Positions 8,265-16,943 of a stretch of 64,000 nucleotides of DNA are shown in pieces (the first letter of the stretch is position 1; every line of letters begins with the position of its first letter). This stretch comes from Bacillus sp. S3. GTDB taxonomy: Bacteria; Bacillota; Bacilli; Bacillales; Cytobacillaceae. Location: NCBI RefSeq assembly GCF_005154805.1, contig NZ_CP039727.1:241001-305000 (forward strand), read 5' to 3'. The position numbers were made by a program, and so were the translations under genes. The notes beneath the pieces were generated by a model that was not told where the DNA came from, did no database searches, and saw only the letters and a program-made list of their open reading frames with translations.

Positions 8265-8365
8265 TTTACTGATAGCGTAGAACGGTCTTACTTTCTAAAG
8301 TATTGGAATGGAGAAGGGAATATAAGGAAAAATCTAGAATAATTAATAAAAGGAAGGCGTGATTT

Positions 8366-8884
8366 TTGAAAGAGAATAAAATTAAACCGGGGGAAACTAT
8401 GAAAAAAGCAATCATTATTTTTCTCACTTTTTTAATAGGTGTGGGGGCAGGGATATTAGCAAATAAAGAATATGAAAAATTCCATCCTATTTCGGGACCT
8501 AGCGGCGGATCTATTTCGAATGAAAATGACAAGCTGAATGTCATTCTGTTTGTTTCAACTCCAATCCAAACATTCAAAGGAAAGGTTATCCAGGTGCAAG
8601 CCACGGTTACAAATAAGTCTAACAAAGACCTGGTTTTAAGTCCAAAAAAGTGTAAGCCGGTATTGGAATTTGCCCAGTATTATGGGGAAAAGAAAGTGGA
8701 AAACTCCGATGGTACTTGCATCCAAGCTGAGCAAATACGTCTATCAAGAGGCTCTTCCATTTCAAACATAGTGGTTTTACCATATGATGAGAAAGCTTTT
8801 AAGAAATACAACTCAAGGAAAATCAGCGTAACAGTAGACGACTTTACTACCGAAGCACTGAGTTTTCACAAAATCCCTGAATAA
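8366..8884 (+). CDS. Secreted or membrane-anchored hypothetical protein
   Basis: A 172-residue protein with one N-terminal hydrophobic helix (residues 12-31, KKAIIIFLTFLIGVGAGILA) and an extracytoplasmic domain rich in beta-strand-like segments (residues 60-165). It has two Cys residues (about 93 and 117) that could form a disulfide. TTG 8366 has AAGGAAGG upstream; ATG 8399 with GGGGG is an alternative that would give a more compact signal anchor. The outer domain resembles small beta-sandwich proteins, but I do not recognise a family. It is flanked by terminators on both sides, so it is probably transcribed alone. Confidence 0.65.
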   Translation: MKENKIKPGETMKKAIIIFLTFLIGVGAGILANKEYEKFHPISGPSGGSISNENDKLNVILFVSTPIQTFKGKVIQVQATVTNKSNKDLVLSPKKCKPVLEFAQYYGEKKVENSDGTCIQAEQIRLSRGSSISNIVVLPYDEKAFKKYNSRKISVTVDDFTTEALSFHKIPE

Positions 8885-8890
8885 AATTGC

Positions 8891-8937
8891 GAGGCCAGTC
8901 CCCTGCTGCTTATAGACGGGGGACTGGCCCTTTTTTA
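8891..8937. terminator. Intrinsic terminator between convergent genes
   Basis: GGCCAGTCCCC pairs with GGGGACTGGCC around a 15-base loop, followed by CTTTTTT. The T-run overlaps the stop codon of the minus-strand permease gene. Confidence 0.85.
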
Positions 8938-9825
8938 AAACATTCGATATTTTGCCTTAAAGTGTTTTTTTAAGCCGTCTGCTAGCAAGAGAAACGTGAT
9001 AATCATCAATGAAATAAATAAAACCGAGTATAACGGTACCCAGTAGCTGCTCCAAATATCTCTTGATATGGTCTGTAGGTACATGGGATAGGCAAGTGAG
9101 ATGTTTTCCGCCGAGTAGCTGCCATCTAATTCGGAGGTGAATTTTTGATTCAAGAATAGTTGAACGACGGCCAATTGTGATAATAAGAATAACACTCGAG
9201 CCAGATCATTTACAAAACTTGTGATGAGCTGTGATTTAAGATGCGGAAAAATGTGCCGGGTAAATAACTTCACTCTGGTGCAGCCAGTGGAAATGGCCGC
9301 CTTAACAAATAATTGATTTGATACATACTTGGCATCATTCTTTACCATTGTTGCCAGCCGCCCGACCTCGATACTGGATAGGATGACGACATACCAAAAT
9401 GGCCGGTGTGTTGAGAAAAAGATAAAGGGAATGCCAAGTAGCAGCGCAACTAAAAAAATGGGCGGGATAAAAGATAAAATATAATTCCAACCGCCCAAAA
9501 ACGCATTAAGCGGTCTTGAAACCATGGCCGCCATGCCCAATGGTACTGCTAGAGAAAAGCGAATCACAACGACAACAATAACAATCAGGAGCGTTTCTCG
9601 GGTTCCCATCACTAAAAGACTTAATAAGTCCCGGCCCTTATGATCACTGCCAAACAGATGGTCCTTTGAAGGAGGATAGGGCGGGATGATAATTTTGCTG
9701 TCATGCATTTGCATCGTTTCTTCTTTTAACCCATGATCCACGAATGGGAGGTAAGGGCCAAAGGCCGCCAATACTAGGAAAATTGTTAAAAAGATGGTTC
9801 CTATAACAAGTTGCAGGTTCTTCAA
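8935..9825 (-). CDS. Opp/Dpp-type ABC transporter permease (OppC-like)
   Basis: About 296 residues with an N-terminal membrane helix, a large extracytoplasmic loop containing LFGSDHKGRDLLS (typical of OppC) and five more membrane segments. The cytoplasmic EAA-like loop, KAAISTGCTRVKLFTRHIFP, docks the ATPase. I chose TTG at 9823-9825: AGGAGG lies seven bases upstream, in the short gap after the preceding gene. A longer ATG start at 9864 would overlap the upstream gene and has no such site. It forms a two-gene operon with the OppB-like gene. No binding protein or ATPase gene is adjacent. Confidence 0.88.
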   Translation of the reverse strand: MKNLQLVIGTIFLTIFLVLAAFGPYLPFVDHGLKEETMQMHDSKIIIPPYPPSKDHLFGSDHKGRDLLSLLVMGTRETLLIVIVVVVIRFSLAVPLGMAAMVSRPLNAFLGGWNYILSFIPPIFLVALLLGIPFIFFSTHRPFWYVVILSSIEVGRLATMVKNDAKYVSNQLFVKAAISTGCTRVKLFTRHIFPHLKSQLITSFVNDLARVLFLLSQLAVVQLFLNQKFTSELDGSYSAENISLAYPMYLQTISRDIWSSYWVPLYSVLFISLMIITFLLLADGLKKHFKAKYRMF

Positions 9826-9841
9826 GACTATGCCTCCTATT

Positions 9842-10798
9842 TTACACTTCTTCTTCTTGGTCATATGGTGTAATAAGATAATTGCAGGTTTGGCTGATCA
9901 AATGAATGATTAATATAATGAACGTAAAAATGATGGTATAGGAAATGGTTAATGAAGCATTGCCTAGATCCATGCTTTGTCCAACGGCAAAAGAGGCTCC
10001 CGGGTAGACCGCTTCCATGAAATAAAACCCTGCACCGCGGTAGGCGGTAAATTTTTCAATGATAAATAAATTGGATAACACAAACAAAGAAATGGTGTTT
10101 AAGTGCTGCAGAATCTTGATGATGGCGTTACGGAAAATATGTATATAGACGACTTTTTTAAATGATACACCCTTCGAATAGGCTGTGCGGATATAATCCT
10201 TACCTTCTTCATCTTCCAAACTGCTGTAAGTCATCTTGGCCGTATAAAAAAATGGATAGATTGATAAATAGATAATACATAGTATGATGTTTTCAAAGTT
10301 TTCGCTTCCGAATAGGGTGATATGAGGTAGGAGGCCAATCCCATACAAATACATTAGCGATAATTGGATACCCACCACGACAAAAAAGTCAGGAATGGAT
10401 AAGAAAAGCCATGTTGATGCTCTAGTAGGGAAGCTCCATATTTTATATTTTGATAGACGGTAATCCAGCATCCCCTTTAGTACTCCGAATAAATATGACA
10501 GGAATAAGGCGGGCAGTACAATATATAGACTCTTCTTCAATGTTCGTGAAAGTAGTTCACTATTTGGATAGCCTGGCCTGTAATCTCCTAGAGATTTGTT
10601 TTCTTTTATATAGGAGAAAAAGTTCATAAAGGAATCTTTATGTGTTGTCCAGGAATAATGATACCCGGCATCTTCAAATACATTTCCAGTTGAGGTTTCA
10701 TATGTCACATCCCTTGGCATTAAGATAATAAAAATGATGATAAAGATGGCAACCATCCAAGCTAAAATGCTTTTACCTAATTGGAAAATAAGCGGCAA
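9842..10798 (-). CDS. Opp/Dpp-type ABC transporter permease (OppB-like)
   Basis: A 318-residue inner membrane permease with an N-terminal helix, an extracytoplasmic segment (residues 28-85) and about five further helices. The EAA-like motif is DYIRTAYSKGVSFKKVVYIH (residues 201-220). The start is TTG 10796-10798, eight bases after GGGAGG; the nearby ATG is out of frame. It is first in the operon with the OppC-like gene. The protein lacks several residues common in oligopeptide permeases, and with no neighbouring binding protein the substrate cannot be named. Confidence 0.88.
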   Translation of the reverse strand: MPLIFQLGKSILAWMVAIFIIIFIILMPRDVTYETSTGNVFEDAGYHYSWTTHKDSFMNFFSYIKENKSLGDYRPGYPNSELLSRTLKKSLYIVLPALFLSYLFGVLKGMLDYRLSKYKIWSFPTRASTWLFLSIPDFFVVVGIQLSLMYLYGIGLLPHITLFGSENFENIILCIIYLSIYPFFYTAKMTYSSLEDEEGKDYIRTAYSKGVSFKKVVYIHIFRNAIIKILQHLNTISLFVLSNLFIIEKFTAYRGAGFYFMEAVYPGASFAVGQSMDLGNASLTISYTIIFTFIILIIHLISQTCNYLITPYDQEEEV

Positions 10799-10938
10799 TA
10801 CATCTTCCTCCCTTTAATGGTAAATTAAGTTAACTGGTGTAGTAATAGTATAGCGGACTTTCCTGAATATTTCGAGATGTTCTGATTAGTGATAAAAGTG
10901 CCTTCTCGATCAGCTTATTGCCTGCACCAAGTCATTTA

Positions 10939-11215
10939 AACTAGTGACAGTGGTTATTAAAGACAGAACGGCCTAGGAAAGAGAAGGAAATGTCTTTAAT
11001 AAGCAGTCTTAAAGACAAACCGTCCAAGGAAAGAGAAGGAAATGTCTTTAATAAGCACTCTTAAAGACAAACCGGCCCGGGGAAGAGGTAGAAATGTCTT
11101 TAATAAGCGCTCTTAAAGACAAAACGGCCCGGGGAAGAGGTAGAAATGTCTTTAATAAGCGTTCTTAAAGACAAAACGACCCAAGCAAGAGGAGGAAATG
11201 TCCTTAATAAAAACT
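10939..11215. repeat. Class II 52-bp tandem repeat array, five units
   Basis: The tract TGTC(T/C)TTAATAA starts at 10991, 11043, 11095, 11147 and 11199, a strict 52-bp period, with a partial unit before. Each unit has the dyad GTCTTTAA ... TTAAAGAC around a variable centre (AGCAGT, AGCACT, AGCGCT, AGCGTT), then (A)AAAC(C/G)G and a purine-rich GGAAGAGGTAGAAAT spacer. The array is in a 581-bp gap between the OppB-like gene's 5' end and the MMPL gene's 3' end. The CAAACGTTTG palindromes at 11235-11252 and 11291-11310 follow it. Confidence 0.92.
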
Positions 11216-11234
11216 CTTTGTGCGGACACAACAC

Positions 11235-11310
11235 TAATCAAACGTTTAATTGAATGGCTGAAACCATTGATACAACTGACTCGAAGAAACTAACCAAACG
11301 TTTGATTAAT
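11235..11310. repeat. Two CAAACGTTTG-type palindromes
   Basis: TAATCAAACGTTTAATTG at 11235-11252 and TAACCAAACGTTTGATTAAT at 11291-11310. The first is followed by GAATGGCTGA, the same flank found after the palindrome at 586-603. They resemble TetR-type operators, but their context suggests a dispersed repeat. Confidence 0.7.
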
Positions 11311-11329
11311 AGAATCCGGCATTAGAGGT

Positions 11330-11371
11330 AAAAAAGAACGGCAGCCAATGAAATGATTGGCTGCCGTTCTC
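11330..11371 (-). terminator. Intrinsic terminator of the MMPL gene
   Basis: A perfect 15-bp stem, AGAACGGCAGCCAAT with ATTGGCTGCCGTTCT, around a six-base loop. The minus strand reads into TTTTTTACC. Confidence 0.9.
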
Positions 11372-11379
11372 TTTGAAAT

Positions 11380-13515
11380 CTATCTATTTTCACTAACCTT
11401 TTTGTCCTTTTCCAATAAAACAATTAATCCCGGCAGCAGTACTCCTCTTATTAGGAATGTATCTAACAGGATTCCGACTGCGACAATGAAGCCAAAGATA
11501 AATAATAATTGGATTGGTTGTGTCATTAATACGGCAAAGGTAGCTGCGAGTATAATTCCTGCGGACGAAATGACCCCGCCTGTGTTCGTAACAGCTATTT
11601 CTACTGCTTCCTTAACAGAGTGTTTTGCGCGTTCTTCCTGGAATCTTGAGATGAGTATAATATTATAGTCAATTCCAAGGGCCACTAAAAAGACAAAGGC
11701 ATAAAGCGGCACCCGGTTGCTAATCGTATCGATATCAAAGATCAGGCTGCTTAAGAAGGTTCCCAGTCCCAAGGCCGCAAGGAATGAAATTAAAATCGTC
11801 CCCATCATATAAATAGGCATTTTAATGGATTTGGTTAAGACAATTAACAAGGCAAAGATTAAGACGGTTTCCAACAAAACAATCACAATCACATCTCTGT
11901 CATTAACGGAGCGGTCATCCACTTTTTGAGCTGTTTCTCCTGCGAAATAGAGTTTTCCATCAAGTTGACTGTCATCCGTTATCTTTTTGCTCTTATTAAT
12001 TATTTTTTCCATTGCATCAATGGTCTTCACGTCATAAGGATTTTCTTTAAACGTTAGGCTGTATGAAATGACTTGATTGTCTTTCGTTGTTTCGCTTAAA
12101 CGAACATGGCTGACAAGCGGCTGCCCGGCAAGTGCTTTACGTAAGGTTTCTTGCTGTTCGGCAGTAACAGGATCTGGCGATTCAAACACAACGGAAGTAG
12201 GCGCCAGGTCTCCCACCTCAAACTTTTCCTCCAATATCTCATACCCTTCTCGGGAAGGCATATCCTTAGGGAAGGATTTCATCGTATCGAACTCATACTT
12301 TAGATTAAATAGATTACTGGCGGAGAGTAATAAGAAAATGCTAATCAAAGCAACGGAAAGGCCTGGCTTTTTCGTAACGAAACGGCCAATTTTCCCCCAG
12401 ACAACATGCTGATTAGCTTTTTGAATACCAACCTTTGGTATCTTAGGCCAAAAAGATTTCCTTCCAAAAAGAGTGAATAATGCAGGAACAAGTGTAATCG
12501 ATGCCAGCATAATCACGGCCATTGTGGTTGCGAAGGTGGGAGCGAAATTCTGGTAATCGCCAAATTCAGCAAAGAATAATACCAGCATCGCTGCTAAAAC
12601 TGTACCGCCGGAAAAGAAAACAGGCATTCCTGTTTCGCGCATCGCTTCTTTCATCGCATCAAATTTACTTTCATGATTTGTCAGTTCTTCCCGATAACGA
12701 GAAAAGACAAATAAGGAGTAATCAATCATGGCAGCGAATAAGAGAATCGACATAATCGAAAGGGTCTGATTGCTGAGAACAAGACCAGCCTTCCCCATGA
12801 TACCCAGAATTTGATTGACGACTTCATAAACAAAGACGGCTGCTAACAATGGAATGAAAGCTAATAATGGTGACCGGTAAATCACAATCAAGAGAACAAG
12901 GATTAAGCCAACCGTTGATAAAATAAGAACAACATCCGCCCGGGAGAAAAGATCGAGTGAATCTGTTGCGATTCCGGCCGGACCTGTCACAAATAAAGTT
13001 AAATCAGAGGAATCGGCCACCACTTTTTTAATATGCTGTAACGATTCTTTTATTTCCTTATTTTCTAAAGAAGCATGAAAGGTCAATGGAATAATGGCTG
13101 TTGTGTTGTCAGCTGAGAAGAAGCCGGCAGCCGCCTGGGGCGGTAAGGCTGCAATTGGGATAATTTGATCAATCCCAGCAATTTTTTTACTCTTGATTTT
13201 GTCTAATAAAGCGCCAATCTCCTTAATCTCTACTTCACCGTCTTTAGATTGGAAAACTAAAATTGCAGGTGTGCCTTCGTTATTAGGAAAAAATTGATCC
13301 ATCTTCTTTTGAGCAATAACAGATTTTGCATCGCTCGGCAGTGATTCAATTCTAGACACCTCATAATCCTTGGCATTTGGTGCAAACAGGGCTAATACAA
13401 TCGTAATGATTAACCAGGAAGCAAGGGTTATCCACATTCCTTTTTTAGTTGAAACCCTGTCCGTAATAGCTTGTAAGAATGATTTCATCTCTTTTGCTGA
13501 TTCTCCCTTCATCAT
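11380..13515 (-). CDS. MMPL/RND-family membrane transporter (YdfJ-like)
   Basis: A 711-residue exporter made of two halves, each with one membrane helix, a large extracytoplasmic domain and five further helices (12 in total). Conserved family segments include LFAAMIDYSLFVFSRYREE and VALGIDYNIILISRFQEER, the paired D-Y motifs of transmembrane helices 4 and 10 that carry the proton relay in MMPL proteins. It likely exports lipids or toxic amphiphiles using the proton gradient. The annotated ATG has no clear ribosome site; ATG 13488 (MKSFLQAITD) is an equally good start. The tetR gene lies upstream on the same strand, and operators sit in the gap. Confidence 0.9.
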   Translation of the reverse strand: MMKGESAKEMKSFLQAITDRVSTKKGMWITLASWLIITIVLALFAPNAKDYEVSRIESLPSDAKSVIAQKKMDQFFPNNEGTPAILVFQSKDGEVEIKEIGALLDKIKSKKIAGIDQIIPIAALPPQAAAGFFSADNTTAIIPLTFHASLENKEIKESLQHIKKVVADSSDLTLFVTGPAGIATDSLDLFSRADVVLILSTVGLILVLLIVIYRSPLLAFIPLLAAVFVYEVVNQILGIMGKAGLVLSNQTLSIMSILLFAAMIDYSLFVFSRYREELTNHESKFDAMKEAMRETGMPVFFSGGTVLAAMLVLFFAEFGDYQNFAPTFATTMAVIMLASITLVPALFTLFGRKSFWPKIPKVGIQKANQHVVWGKIGRFVTKKPGLSVALISIFLLLSASNLFNLKYEFDTMKSFPKDMPSREGYEILEEKFEVGDLAPTSVVFESPDPVTAEQQETLRKALAGQPLVSHVRLSETTKDNQVISYSLTFKENPYDVKTIDAMEKIINKSKKITDDSQLDGKLYFAGETAQKVDDRSVNDRDVIVIVLLETVLIFALLIVLTKSIKMPIYMMGTILISFLAALGLGTFLSSLIFDIDTISNRVPLYAFVFLVALGIDYNIILISRFQEERAKHSVKEAVEIAVTNTGGVISSAGIILAATFAVLMTQPIQLLFIFGFIVAVGILLDTFLIRGVLLPGLIVLLEKDKKVSENR

Positions 13516-13525
13516 GTAATGTTTG

Positions 13526-13610
13526 AAAGTGACACTTGTGTTACTTTAAGGAAAAATAAATTGACACTATTGTCACTACTATTATCTTTCAAAGTAACAC
13601 GAGTGTCAAT
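13526..13610 (-). promoter_or_regulatory. Promoter and three TetR-like operators for the MMPL gene
   Basis: On the minus strand, TTGACA (13604-13609) and GATAAT (13581-13586) are 17 bp apart. Three related dyads built on TGACAC/GTGTTAC occur: 13591-13610 (overlapping the -35), 13562-13575 (TGACA-CTAT-TGTCA, perfect) and 13526-13547 (AAAGTGACACTTGTGTTACT). The adjacent TetR protein most likely binds here to repress the exporter gene. Confidence 0.8.
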
Positions 13611-14162
13611 TTACGTATTTGTGAACATTCCGTGACGGATAATTTCCTTTATTGAGCTGACCCATTCGGAAGCGGGGATTCCAAAATGATTCGGAATGAC
13701 AACCGATTGGAAAATATAACCTAAAATTAAAGCGTTTGGAATGGTGGATTTTAGCTTCCCTTCTTCTTTACCCAATTCTATGAAGCCTTGCAAGTACTGA
13801 TACATATCAAAATGGAGTTTACCAAACTTTTCTTCATTACCGGGGATTTGCTGGCCGATCTTGATTAATTTTTGAATATCGGTCTGGCTGAATATAAGCT
13901 GTAAAAGAAAATCAAACTGTGCTTCAAATCCTTGCTGATCGTCTAATTGCTTTAACTTAAGAAGAAATTGGTCCATTTCATAAAAGACAAAGTTTGTAAG
14001 AAGTTCGTCTTTATTCTCGTAGTATTTATAAAGAGCCCCTCTTGATACGTGTAAAGAATCAGCCAGCAAACCAAAGGTAAATCCCTCATATCCTTGTTCA
14101 AGAAGAAGCCGTTTCGTTTCATGAAATAAATCTTCTTTAGAAAATTTACGTTCGCGTGCCAT
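13611..14162 (-). CDS. TetR-family transcriptional regulator (of the MMPL exporter)
   Basis: A 183-residue repressor. The N-terminal helix-turn-helix reads FTFGLLADSLHVSRGALYKYYENKDELL (residues 23-50), a clear TetR signature. The C-terminal ligand and dimer domain is variable, as expected. The start is ATG 14160-14162 with GAGGTGAAA upstream. It sits directly upstream of the MMPL exporter gene on the same strand, with a promoter and three dyads in the 95-bp gap. The likely role is a ligand-released repressor of the exporter, by analogy with TetR-RND/MMPL pairs. Confidence 0.92.
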   Translation of the reverse strand: MARERKFSKEDLFHETKRLLLEQGYEGFTFGLLADSLHVSRGALYKYYENKDELLTNFVFYEMDQFLLKLKQLDDQQGFEAQFDFLLQLIFSQTDIQKLIKIGQQIPGNEEKFGKLHFDMYQYLQGFIELGKEEGKLKSTIPNALILGYIFQSVVIPNHFGIPASEWVSSIKEIIRHGMFTNT

Positions 14163-14269
14163 ATTTTCACCTCAGAGATATTATAAACAAATATATGGAA
14201 AGTTGGAAAGGAAAGTGGACGACGATTTTCTGATTCCTGATTTTTTTCTAGTATTTCAGAATAAATTTA

Positions 14270-14336
14270 TTGACATTATATGTTTAGTATGATATAATAA
14301 TTTTTTATTGACGACTATTGAAAACTATCATAAAAT
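14270..14336 (+). promoter_or_regulatory. Tandem sigma-A promoters before the methyltransferase gene
   Basis: P1: TTGACA 14270-14275, 17 bp, TATAAT 14293-14298, a near-perfect consensus. P2: TTGACG 14308-14313, 17 bp, TAAAAT 14331-14336. A terminator-like hairpin follows at once. Confidence 0.75.
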
Positions 14337-14337
14337 A

Positions 14338-14372
14338 AGCTCCTAGCGATAATTTTGCTGGGAGCTTTTTTC
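14338..14372 (+). terminator. Intrinsic terminator in the 5' leader
   Basis: AGCTCCTAGC pairs with GCTGGGAGCT around a nine-base loop, followed by TTTTTT. It lies between the promoters and the start codon at 14393, so it may act as an attenuator. A P2 transcript would start close to or inside the left arm and could escape it. Confidence 0.75.
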
Positions 14373-14392
14373 TTTTTAAAGGGGGAGATTTT

Positions 14393-15310
14393 TTGGAAGC
14401 CAATAAGGAAAGTTTAACGGCATTAGTCAGCTGCTATGCCAGGGGATATCATGCATCGAACAGCACCCGGCCCATTTTTAATGATCAGTTTGCCTATTTA
14501 CTTTTACGGGATGAGGAAAAACGACTTATCAGCATCAATTGGGCAAAAGCCATTGCCTTTTTTGATCCGGAAAAGAGTGAATTATTCAAGACATTTGCCG
14601 AAAAATTAGAATGGGTAATGAACAACCAAACCATTCCTCAATTAGTCAGCCGGGCAAGGTATGCAGAGGATGGCCTCAGGTCTGCGATTGAACGAGGTGT
14701 CAGGCAATATGTCATTTTAGGAGCCGGTCTCGACACATTTGCATTAAGACAAAAACATATACCAAAGGATTTTATCATCTATGAAGTCGATCACCCCGCA
14801 ACCCAAGCCTTCAAAATTAACCGTCTTCAAGAAATGGGTTATGACATTCCTGCAAACGTAAAATTTGTTCCTGTTGATTTTAAACAAGATTCCTTAGCTG
14901 ATGAGCTGAAAAAAAGCGGTTATGATTCTCAAAAGATTGCTTACTTTAGTTTATTGGGTGTTGCCATGTACTTAGAAAAGGTTGACTTTTTCAAACTCCT
15001 TACTGATATTTCCGAGATTTCGTTAAACGGAAGCTCTTTCGTCTTTGATTACCTGGACGATATCGCTTTTAATGACAAAAGAGCCTCGAAGAAACTCATC
15101 CAAATGCGGCAAATTACTGCCATGTCAGGTGAAGCTATGGTTACCGGTTTTGATCCGTTCGAGCTTGACCGGGAGCTGCAAGATTGCCACATGCTTCTAT
15201 ATGAAAATCTCTCTCCTGCCAATATCGAAGAATTATATTTTGCGGACAGAGAAGATGGATTACATGCCTTCGACCATTTCCACTTTGCACATTTAGTTGT
15301 GCAGAAATAG
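14393..15310 (+). CDS. Class I SAM-dependent methyltransferase (LCMT/Ppm1 family, YktD-like)
   Basis: A 305-residue methyltransferase. YVILGAGLDTFALR (residues 105-118) is the SAM-binding loop and YEVDHPATQ (129-137) holds the acidic residue that binds the ribose, a pattern typical of the leucine-carboxyl-methyltransferase/Ppm1 family that includes B. subtilis YktD. The bacterial members are often annotated as polyketide O-methyltransferases; the substrate here is unknown. The start is TTG 14393, directly after GGGGGAG at proper spacing. It is a single gene between a leader terminator and a 3' terminator. Confidence 0.85.
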   Translation: MEANKESLTALVSCYARGYHASNSTRPIFNDQFAYLLLRDEEKRLISINWAKAIAFFDPEKSELFKTFAEKLEWVMNNQTIPQLVSRARYAEDGLRSAIERGVRQYVILGAGLDTFALRQKHIPKDFIIYEVDHPATQAFKINRLQEMGYDIPANVKFVPVDFKQDSLADELKKSGYDSQKIAYFSLLGVAMYLEKVDFFKLLTDISEISLNGSSFVFDYLDDIAFNDKRASKKLIQMRQITAMSGEAMVTGFDPFELDRELQDCHMLLYENLSPANIEELYFADREDGLHAFDHFHFAHLVVQK

Positions 15311-15315
15311 TTTTG

Positions 15316-15345
15316 ACCACCGTTCGATCTTGAACGGTGGTTTTT
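15316..15345 (+). terminator. Intrinsic terminator of the methyltransferase gene
   Basis: ACCACCGTTC pairs with GAACGGTGGT around six bases, then TTTTT. Confidence 0.9.
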
Positions 15346-15451
15346 GGTTTGTTTTGAGTGCCACCAAGAAGAAGCGAGGTGCCTTTTTTATTTTCTATGC
15401 AGGATTTTTGGGTAATTTTAGTGAATTATGTAAAATCAGGGGGGCGGTTGA

Positions 15452-16174
15452 ATGGTGGTTCAGTTTGATTTTACGTTTCAGCTAATAGGTTATATCACTG
15501 GATTTATAGCGTGGTGTGCCATTGGGATGCTTGCCTATCGTTTTTATAAGAAGCAGCCGGATAAGCCGAAAATATGGAAAGTCATCCTTTGTATGCTGGT
15601 CGGTCTATTTTCCTTTTCGTTTAATTGGAGGGTATTTGATACGCCCGTCAAATTTGCCATTCTACCACTCGGTGTTTGGATTTTGTACTTCCTATTAAAA
15701 GCTAAGGATGGGCGCTGGGAGAGGTATCGAAAGTTTGTTTGGCTTGGATTTTTGGCGAATTATATTTTCTTGGCTGGGACCTTACTAGCGCTACCACTCC
15801 AGCATATTATTTATCCTGAAAATAAACTGTCTACCTATATTGGAGACTTTGAGAATGCTAGGATTATCAATACCCATCCTTCAGCGTTGGAACGCTCACT
15901 GGATTTGGAAGTCCTGCAGAAACATGTGCATAGTATGGCGGCAAAATCAGTTCATGGCCAGCAGTGGTATTATGATGACGACGTGGCAAGAGAAGATTCA
16001 ACCGATAGACATGAACGGTTTCCATACGTGCTTACTGGAATATCCACTAAATGGGGAAGCGGGCTTGAAACGATGATTTATCTTGAAGCTGACGGAAAAG
16101 GAATGTTAGTCACCACAGGAAAAAGGCAGCTTTATTTTCGCTCCAAAGTATCGTTGCTGAAGGGAGATAAATAA
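15452..16174 (+). CDS. Hypothetical membrane protein
   Basis: A 240-residue protein. The N-terminal 120 residues have about four membrane helices (12-32, 43-62, 64-83, 95-117); the rest is an extracytoplasmic domain of about 115 residues with many charged and aromatic residues (HGQQWYYDDD, WGSGLETMIYLEADG). I do not recognise a family. The start is ATG 15452 after GGGGGGCGG. The next gene starts one base after the stop, so the two are a tight pair and probably act together. Confidence 0.75.
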   Translation: MVVQFDFTFQLIGYITGFIAWCAIGMLAYRFYKKQPDKPKIWKVILCMLVGLFSFSFNWRVFDTPVKFAILPLGVWILYFLLKAKDGRWERYRKFVWLGFLANYIFLAGTLLALPLQHIIYPENKLSTYIGDFENARIINTHPSALERSLDLEVLQKHVHSMAAKSVHGQQWYYDDDVAREDSTDRHERFPYVLTGISTKWGSGLETMIYLEADGKGMLVTTGKRQLYFRSKVSLLKGDK

Positions 16175-16175
16175 G

Positions 16176-16922
16176 ATGCAGAAAAAAAGAATTTGGGTTT
16201 TCACCCTATTAGGAATCTTAATTCTGTCTTCAGCGATAATGTATAGGTACTATTTTTCCAACCCAAAACCGTTTCCATCGAATAAACAAGCGGCAGCGCA
16301 GATCAATCACACCCTTCTAAATGCATCCGCAAGTGTTATTCAAGATACGGTCGATGTGGGACAGAAGCATAAAGTGGTTCCTTTTATTTCGGAGGATGGG
16401 AACTATGGGCTTAGTTATTGGGAGTGGAAAAAGAATAAATGGCGGATTGTCTCGGTTAACACGGGTGGTTCACCGCACATTTGGAAGGTTAAAAGTGATG
16501 ATCCGTCAACGTACCGCTTGGTTTGGAATGTTCATCCTGATGATCAATTGAGCTATATGAAGTTCTTTTTAATAAGGGATCGAGGTTTTTTTGGACATGA
16601 TGGGATTGAAACGTATGATCCCAAGATTCAAATGGAGAAAAAAATCCCCATGCAGGCGAAATCTTACGGCGTGATGAAACTACCGAATGATTGGATTGAA
16701 ATAATAAATTCTTCGATAAAGGTGGATGTCTCCAAGGCGCCAGGGACATTTTTTACCTTTCAACCTGTTAACAATCAGTTCTATTTTGGCTGGACTCCCT
16801 ATGATGAAAGGGATAACGTTGTAAATCCAGCCTCATCTATTGGAGGCGGCTGGACAAGTGGTGCTGAAATTGAATTTGCTAGACATTTAGGCACCGCGGA
16901 AATTGAGAATCCGAGGGAGTAA
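16176..16922 (+). CDS. Membrane-anchored hypothetical protein
   Basis: A 248-residue protein with one N-terminal signal-anchor helix (residues 5-25) and an outer domain rich in Trp and beta-prone sequence (GLSYWEWKKNKWRIVSVN, FYFGWTPYDERDNVV). There is no lipobox Cys. It is paired with the membrane protein upstream with a one-base gap; its ribosome site, AAGGGAG, lies in the 3' end of that gene. The sequence resembles uncharacterised Bacillus cell-surface proteins, but I cannot name a family. A 52-residue membrane ORF follows closely. Confidence 0.72.
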   Translation: MQKKRIWVFTLLGILILSSAIMYRYYFSNPKPFPSNKQAAAQINHTLLNASASVIQDTVDVGQKHKVVPFISEDGNYGLSYWEWKKNKWRIVSVNTGGSPHIWKVKSDDPSTYRLVWNVHPDDQLSYMKFFLIRDRGFFGHDGIETYDPKIQMEKKIPMQAKSYGVMKLPNDWIEIINSSIKVDVSKAPGTFFTFQPVNNQFYFGWTPYDERDNVVNPASSIGGGWTSGAEIEFARHLGTAEIENPRE

Positions 16923-16943
16923 ATAGAGGAGCGTTATGAAGAA

